Part shown: piece after piece, positions 1 through 3,628 of the stretch | How the letters are laid out: each line of letters starts with the position of its first letter | Position numbering within the stretch: position 1 is the first letter of the stretch | NCBI GenBank assembly: GCA_021772295.1 | Contig: JAJFMG010000160.1 | Coordinates: forward strand, 1-6,167 | Direction: 5' to 3' | DNA length: 6,167 bases | Source: Chlamydiota bacterium | GTDB lineage: Bacteria; Chlamydiota; Chlamydiia; Chlamydiales; Simkaniaceae | Position numbers and translations under genes: made by a program | The notes under the pieces: model-generated | What the model was told of the DNA's origin: nothing | The model's database searches: none | What the model saw: the letters and a program-made list of their open reading frames with translations, nothing else

Positions 1-366
1 ACATATTTGATTAGGGCGTATATCAAAAGGTGAAATAAGTTTTTCCTTTCTGCTTGTTTTCCACTGAGCATGGGAAATTACCCTTTCAATTGGATCTCGT
101 AGAGATGTAATCATAAAGGCATTATCCGAATCAGACGCATATGATTTCATTTGAGAGTATGCTTGATGGCCTGCTGTGATTTTTCTTTTTGTTTTGGAAG
201 TTTTTTGATGCATTTTTTTCGAATAAAAATTTTTAAGCATAGATTTAATTGTGGTTCCACCACATTTTTGGATGTGGATAAAAAACACTTCTGGTGACGA
301 ATAAATTAGGGGAGTGGAAAAGAGTAGAAAGCCCATAAAAAAAGATCGTATTATGATGTAACGCAT
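1..366 (-). CDS. Sulfotransferase, carbohydrate (Sulfotransfer_2-like) class, with signal-like N-terminus; partial at C-terminus
   Basis: The frame is open from an ATG at 366 to the window edge, giving the first 122 residues; the C-terminal part lies outside. Residues 1-23 are basic then hydrophobic (MRY, then IIIRSFFMGFLLFSTPLIYS), resembling a signal peptide or anchor. Residues 28-40 read FFIHIQKCGGTTI, a close variant of the HIPKTGGTT 5'-phosphosulfate-binding loop of eukaryotic-type carbohydrate sulfotransferases, with K34 and the GGTT turn present. GH at 66-67 fits the family's conserved GH. Residues 88-99, SLRDPIERVISH, match the 3'-phosphate-binding motif (R.DP..R..S). By family, such enzymes move sulfate from PAPS to a sugar hydroxyl. 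The fold is predicted confidently; the acceptor is unknown. The start is fixed by a GGAGGG Shine-Dalgarno 8 nt upstream. It lies downstream of rpsD on the same strand but is separated from it by a strong terminator, so it is probably transcribed independently. Confidence 0.85.
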   Translation of the reverse strand, partial: MRYIIIRSFFMGFLLFSTPLIYSSPEVFFIHIQKCGGTTIKSMLKNFYSKKMHQKTSKTKRKITAGHQAYSQMKSYASDSDNAFMITSLRDPIERVISHAQWKTSRKEKLISPFDIRPNQIC

Positions 367-374
367 AAATGATT

Positions 375-380
375 CCCTCC
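375..380 (-). promoter_or_regulatory. Shine-Dalgarno of the partial sulfotransferase gene
   Basis: The minus strand reads GGAGGG here, ending 8 nt before the ATG at 366. It is one of the two clear ribosome binding sites in the window (the other is at rpsD) and supports the chosen start. Confidence 0.75.
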
Positions 381-571
381 AAAAAAATATAATCAGAACA
401 GAGGAAAATTTAATAAAAAATTTTTTTAAAAACAAATAAATATTTTTTTTCTCGTATACAAAATTGTATTTAATGAAGCAATCAGAACATGGTAGTTTAG
501 GTAGAGTAACTTGATTTAGGAAGGTATTTGAATTGCGCTCTCTCTAGAAAAGCAATCTAAATAAAAAGTGA
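381..571. other. AT-rich intergenic region with a small inverted repeat
   Basis: No gene is supported here; the only short plus-strand frame, 473-514, codes for 13 residues and has no ribosome binding site. The stretch 411-450 is almost pure A/T. A short inverted repeat, ATACAA-AA-TTGTAT, lies at 456-469, about 90 nt upstream of the sulfotransferase start at 366. It could be an operator or part of a promoter, but no convincing -35/-10 pair was found for that gene. A weaker candidate on the minus strand is TTGTTT with 17 nt spacing to TAAATT, embedded in the A/T run, where such matches occur by chance. Confidence 0.4.
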
Positions 572-605
572 AAAAAAGGCTAAAGGTAACCCTTTAGCCT
601 TTTTT
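571..605 (-). terminator. Rho-independent terminator of rpsD (bidirectional form)
   Basis: A perfect 9-bp stem, GGCTAAAGG at 578-586 and CCTTTAGCC at 591-599, closes on a 4-nt loop. It is flanked by seven A (571-577) and six T (600-605), so the T tract follows the hairpin on either strand. It begins 20 nt past the rpsD stop codon and so ends the rpsD transcript, insulating the sulfotransferase gene further down the minus strand. No plus-strand gene runs into it within the window. Confidence 0.92.
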
Positions 606-625
606 ATAAAGATGTGAATAAATAA

Positions 626-1243
626 TTAGCTTGTGTGAGCTAAGAATTCACAGACAAGAGGAACATTGATCGGAAGTGGTAGCACAATTTGATCAAATTC
701 AGGTGTGGAAAGAAGCTTTCCAACACACTTACCTTCATCTCTTGAAAGATACTCAGGTACATCTCGTTTAGCATCCTGCGCAGCCTTTACAGCTGGGATG
801 TTTTGAGCCTTTTCTTTTAAAGAAATTTCCATACCAGGCTTTACTCTAAAAGATCTAATGTCTACTTTTTTCCCATTAACAAGAACATGTCCGTGACAGA
901 TTAGCTGCTGAGCGTGGAAAATCGTAGTTGTAAAATTTAATTTATATACGATGTTATCAAGTCTACAATCTAGAAATTGTAGTAATTGGTGAGCTGCGTT
1001 ACCAGGTGTTCTAGCAGCTTCCTTGTAATATCTAAGAAGAACCTTGTGAGTTAGCATTCCATATACAGCCTTGAGCTTTTGCTTCTCATCCATCTGAATA
1101 CCAAAGTCAGATTTCTTTTTGCGTTTTGCGCCATGTACTCCAGGAGGATTAGGCTTATGAAGTAGGGGGTTTCTTAATCTACCGAAAATATTCACTCCAA
1201 ATCTGCGAGCAATTCGATTTTTTGGACCAGTATAGCGTACCAT
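626..1243 (-). CDS. rpsD: 30S ribosomal protein S4
   Basis: S4 is a primary 16S rRNA-binding protein that nucleates assembly of the 30S body and contributes to decoding accuracy. The 205-residue product has the expected bacterial length (about 200-210). Residues 1-92 form the N-terminal S4 domain, beginning MVRYTGPKNRIARRFG, with the basic GAKRKKKSDFG stretch at 38-48. Residues 93-150 form the S4 RNA-binding fold (CRLDNIVYKL, then HGHVLVNGKKVD at 117-128). The C-terminus LPLPINVPLVCEFL is strongly chlamydia-like. The frame is open 22 codons further upstream to an ATG at 1309, but those residues do not resemble S4, the -10 box lies inside them, and an AAGGAGA ribosome binding site sits 10 nt before the ATG at 1243; I therefore start at 1243. 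It appears monocistronic, with its own promoter and terminator. Confidence 0.97.
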   Translation of the reverse strand: MVRYTGPKNRIARRFGVNIFGRLRNPLLHKPNPPGVHGAKRKKKSDFGIQMDEKQKLKAVYGMLTHKVLLRYYKEAARTPGNAAHQLLQFLDCRLDNIVYKLNFTTTIFHAQQLICHGHVLVNGKKVDIRSFRVKPGMEISLKEKAQNIPAVKAAQDAKRDVPEYLSRDEGKCVGKLLSTPEFDQIVLPLPINVPLVCEFLAHTS

Positions 1244-1253
1244 TATATACCAT

Positions 1254-1260
1254 TCTCCTT
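1254..1260 (-). promoter_or_regulatory. Shine-Dalgarno that fixes the rpsD start
   Basis: The minus strand reads AAGGAGA, followed by 10 nt and then ATG at 1243. This chooses the 205-residue S4 over a 227-residue version starting at 1309, which has no comparable site. A second ATG at 1253, directly after this site, is out of frame with S4. Confidence 0.8.
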
Positions 1261-1296
1261 GAACTAATGGGTAACAAAAATAGTTTTTAGACCAGA

Positions 1297-1325
1297 ATTT
1301 TAGTCTCATTATTTATTTATTGCAA
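1297..1325 (-). promoter_or_regulatory. Probable sigma-70/sigma-66 type promoter of rpsD
   Basis: On the minus strand TTGCAA (1325-1320, 4 of 6 matches to TTGACA) is followed by exactly 17 nt and TAAAAT (1302-1297, 5 of 6 matches to TATAAT). The predicted transcription start near 1290 leaves a leader of roughly 45-50 nt containing the ribosome binding site. The placement also argues against translation starting at 1309. Confidence 0.6.
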
Positions 1326-1380
1326 GCTAAAGCCTCTAAATGAAGGACAGAGTGAATACTTAGCTGCAAATTTTTTTTTA
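1320..1380. repeat. Imperfect inverted repeat next to a T9 run, overlapping the rpsD -35 box
   Basis: TTGCAAGCTAA (1320-1330) pairs with TTAGCTGCAA (1360-1369) with one bulged base, leaving a 29-nt loop. Nine T follow on the plus strand (1371-1379). It has the shape of a plus-strand terminator, but no plus-strand gene precedes it. It lies between the sulfotransferase remnant and the rpsD promoter, so it may be a remnant terminator, an operator over the -35 region, or chance in AT-rich DNA. Confidence 0.35.
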
Positions 1381-1660
1381 ATAACAATTCATGAGCGATA
1401 ATACATCAGTAATAAAATCAGAAAGTTCTTCGATACCATGATTTAAATGGCATGAATACCATGAAATCTCATCACCTGAAATATGGTTCCCATGAACTCC
1501 TGTTATTGGATCATAATTATCAAAATTTTTATAGGAATTTATTGATGAAATTTTTCTTCAATCTCATTGAAAACTTGTCTAAATTATTTGTTAAGTCTGA
1601 TATTCGTGTACTTGTAAGTTGAAACGGCACTTCATAATTCTAACGGTGGTAAATTAAGGT
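1378..1660 (-). pseudogene. Decayed 3' end of a paralogous sulfotransferase gene
   Basis: The minus-strand translation repeats the C-terminus of the intact neighbour but in changing frames. At 1617-1597 LQVHEYQ matches its LLVHHFE. At 1574-1533, one frame over, VFNEIEEKFHQ-stop-IP matches LLFEIEQKFHCKIP. From 1533 to the TAA at 1378-1380, in the first frame again, YKNFDNYDPITGVHGNHI matches YRGFSQYDPITNVHGNHI and the frame continues to DVLSLMNCY (neighbour: DVLNLLGYR). About 20 residues present in the intact protein are missing between the last two blocks, so there is at least one frameshift, one in-frame stop and one deletion. No trace of the PAPS-binding motifs is present, so this is only the last third or so. 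It begins just after the neighbour's stop codon, which fits a tandem duplicate that lost its 5' part. The upstream boundary is approximate. It cannot encode a working enzyme. Confidence 0.82.
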
Positions 1661-1662
1661 GA

Positions 1663-2451
1663 CTACCTATATCCAAGCAAATTTAAAACATCTCTAATTG
1701 ACTCAGATAAATAATAGCGATCATTTTCTGAAAGTATATTTTCAATCGAGTGTTGATCTTCCAAAATGTGATTGCCATGAACATTTGTAATAGGATCATA
1801 TTGACTAAAACCTCGATATTTTTCGGCAATTTTTCTGACTTCTTCCTTTGAAAAAATACGTTTAATTTTTTCTTTTTCATGCAATGGAATTTTGCAATGG
1901 AATTTTTGCTCAATTTCGAACAGAAGATCTGAGAGGTCTATTGTAAACTTCTCGAAGTGATGGACCAATAATTTTTTTGGGGGGACCTTTTTTATTAATT
2001 GGCGTAGGTCATAGTATGGGGTTTTTTTTTCAAGGATGCAAGCGAGCTTTTGTTTGACTATCGATACATCTTTCGGAGGTGATTTCACTTTCATGATTTT
2101 GGAAAATGCAGCATCAATAGGGTTCCGTACAGCAACAGCTACAAAGGTGTCTTTATGCCTTTTTGCATATTTGAGAGCCATAACTGGGGAGTGAAGTTTA
2201 ACAACTTGTTTATGAAAGGAGTTAAATGGGCCTAGCTTTGTTTCGAACAGATATTGAAATACCATGTACAGTAAAGTGCTCCCAGTTCTAGGAAGTGCTG
2301 CTACAATGATTTTTTGTTTTGGATTAAGCTGAATAATAGGCTTATGAATGTCCCGGTAGGGGTACACAACAGAATTATAGTCTTTATTGGACGCCTGTGC
2401 TGAAAAAATAGGGGTAATCGATACTAAAAGCAGAATAAAAAACTTCATCAT
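1663..2451 (-). CDS. Exported-looking PAPS-dependent sulfotransferase family protein
   Basis: The 262-residue product starts MMKFFILLLVSITPIFSAQA, a classic signal peptide with probable cleavage after A20 (AQA|S). The mature part has the 5'-phosphosulfate loop AALPRTGSTLL (P54 R55 T56 G57 S58 T59), a VKLHSP segment near residues 84-89, and the 3'-phosphate motif VAVRNPIDAAFS (R109, N110, P111, S117). These are hallmarks of PAPS sulfotransferases; the acceptor cannot be told. The C-terminus carries YDPITNVHGNHI, also kept in the adjacent remnant. The frame extends upstream to a TTG at 2493, but the 14 extra residues would bury the signal peptide, so I start at the ATG at 2451 (the next ATG, 2448, is equally possible). 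No clear ribosome binding site is visible for any of these. It differs from the PKTGGTT-like enzyme at the left edge, so it is a separate subfamily. It is transcribed divergently from trhO. An A9 run lies at 2030-2022. Confidence 0.85.
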   Translation of the reverse strand: MMKFFILLLVSITPIFSAQASNKDYNSVVYPYRDIHKPIIQLNPKQKIIVAALPRTGSTLLYMVFQYLFETKLGPFNSFHKQVVKLHSPVMALKYAKRHKDTFVAVAVRNPIDAAFSKIMKVKSPPKDVSIVKQKLACILEKKTPYYDLRQLIKKVPPKKLLVHHFEKFTIDLSDLLFEIEQKFHCKIPLHEKEKIKRIFSKEEVRKIAEKYRGFSQYDPITNVHGNHILEDQHSIENILSENDRYYLSESIRDVLNLLGYR

Positions 2452-2563
2452 ATAGATACTTTGATTTTTCTGGAGATTAGGACAAGCTTTCAAAAAAGCT
2501 AATTTTTAAGCAAACAATTTTTTTAATAGGTTGTTAAATCCTAAATAAGATTGTTTTACTCTC

Positions 2564-2593
2564 TTGACGAGCGAGGAATAAATAGAGTATCCT
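2564..2593 (+). promoter_or_regulatory. Possible promoter of the trhO-SNF2 pair
   Basis: TTGACG (2564-2569, 5 of 6 to TTGACA) is followed by 18 nt and TATCCT (2588-2593, 4 of 6 to TATAAT). Transcription would start near 2600, giving a leader of about 20 nt to the ATG at 2621 or about 40 nt to the ATG at 2639. It is the best candidate in the 127-nt divergent gap; no clear counterpart was found for the minus-strand sulfotransferase. Confidence 0.45.
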
Positions 2594-2620
2594 TTTCTCT
2601 AAAATTCGTCATAGAACCTT

Positions 2621-3628
2621 ATGTACAGAGATTGTTGTATGGAAGATAGTGAAAATTTCCCGATTACATCTGATTCAAAAATGTATCGGGTTCTGGCATT
2701 TTACGCATTTGTTGAAGTTGAGTCTCCCAAAGAGATTGTTAGAAGATTTTTGGCATTTTTTAAGCAAAAAGATGTGAAATCTAGGATTTATATCTCTGAA
2801 GAAGGAATCAATGGGCAAATGAGCATTCACAAGGATGCATTAGGCTTGTTTACTCAGTGGATAAAAAGTATCCCATGTTTTTCAAAAATAGATATTAAGG
2901 CACATGACTACCATACTCATGCATTTGCAAAATGTAGCGTAAAATATAGAGATCAGCTTGTTGCCTTAGATAGAAAAGTAAATCTTAGTCAAATGGGGGA
3001 GCATCTTAGCCCCGCCAAGTGGCAAAAAATGCTCGAAGAAAAAGATGAGTCCACTATTCTAATTGATGTGCGAAATAGTTATGAATCTAAAGTTGGACAT
3101 TTTAAAGGAGCCCTGCAGCCTGATTTAGAGACATTTAGAGAGTTCCCATCCTATATTCAGGAGTTAAAAGCAAAACTTGATCCTAAAAAAACAAAAGTGA
3201 TGATGTATTGCACTGGTGGTATTCGTTGTGAATTATACTCTTCGCTTATGAAAGAAGAAGGCTTCAATGAGGTTTACCAATTAGATGGTGGAGTAATCAA
3301 ATATGGCCTGGAACAAGGAAATAAGCATTGGGAAGGAAATTTATTTGTTTTTGATGATCGACTAGTAGTGCCTATTTCTTCTGAAGAAAATGAAATTATT
3401 TCTTCGTGCCACTTTTGTGATCAAAAAACAGATGTGTATTATAACTGCGCTAATATGGATTGTAATGACCTCTTTGTGGCTTGTAAAAGTTGTATTGAAA
3501 GAGAGGAAGGATGTTGTTCTAAAGCTTGTTTTGAAAAAGGAAGACGGCGAGAGTTTGATTCTTCTAAAATGCCTACACCCTACAGAAAGCTTTCTCAAGA
3601 AGAAAAAAAAGCTCTTACAAAAACGTAA
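2621..3628 (+). CDS. trhO: tRNA uridine(34) hydroxylase TrhO (YceA, rhodanese family)
   Basis: By family, TrhO hydroxylates U34 in the tRNA wobble position to 5-hydroxyuridine using oxygen, the first step towards cmo5U/mo5U, widening wobble decoding. In this 335-residue product, residues 22-115 form the N-terminal domain, with the conserved YISEEGINGQ at 57-66. Residues 127-240 form the rhodanese domain, with IDVRNSYE at 148-155 and the catalytic loop CTGGIRCE (C197, C203), followed by YQLDGGVIKY at 219-228. The C-terminal region is cysteine-rich (CHFC at 263-266, then C276, C281, C288, C291, C298, C299, C303), typical of the YceA C-terminal extension and probably metal-binding. Three in-frame ATGs are possible: 2621, 2639 (329 residues, weak CAGAGA 7 nt upstream) and 2681; homology is only evident from residue 22 on, so the start is uncertain. 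The stop codon abuts the SNF2 start in the same frame. Confidence 0.94.
   Translation: MYRDCCMEDSENFPITSDSKMYRVLAFYAFVEVESPKEIVRRFLAFFKQKDVKSRIYISEEGINGQMSIHKDALGLFTQWIKSIPCFSKIDIKAHDYHTHAFAKCSVKYRDQLVALDRKVNLSQMGEHLSPAKWQKMLEEKDESTILIDVRNSYESKVGHFKGALQPDLETFREFPSYIQELKAKLDPKKTKVMMYCTGGIRCELYSSLMKEEGFNEVYQLDGGVIKYGLEQGNKHWEGNLFVFDDRLVVPISSEENEIISSCHFCDQKTDVYYNCANMDCNDLFVACKSCIEREEGCCSKACFEKGRRREFDSSKMPTPYRKLSQEEKKALTKT

Noticed and set aside
473..514. Small plus-strand ORF of 13 codons
   Set aside because: It has no ribosome binding site and no features, and is too short to distinguish from chance.
1244..1309. N-terminal extension of S4 by 22 residues
   Set aside because: It does not resemble S4, overlaps the predicted -10 box, and a strong ribosome binding site marks the ATG at 1243.
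1534..1557. RKISSINS read as the counterpart of VRKIAEKY in the intact sulfotransferase
   Set aside because: It overlaps, in another frame, the stronger EIEEKFHQ block matching EIEQKFHCK; both cannot be right, and the latter better explains the surrounding residues.
1683..1913. Minus-strand open frame of 76 codons
   Set aside because: It lies inside the sulfotransferase gene in another frame and has no recognisable protein features.
2452..2493. Upstream TTG start for the intact sulfotransferase
   Set aside because: It would place 14 polar residues ahead of a clean signal peptide and has no ribosome binding site.
2512..2556. AAACAAT/ATTGTTT inverted repeat in the divergent intergenic region
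   Set aside because: It has only 7 bp, A/T-rich arms and a loop of about 31 nt; it is likely chance.
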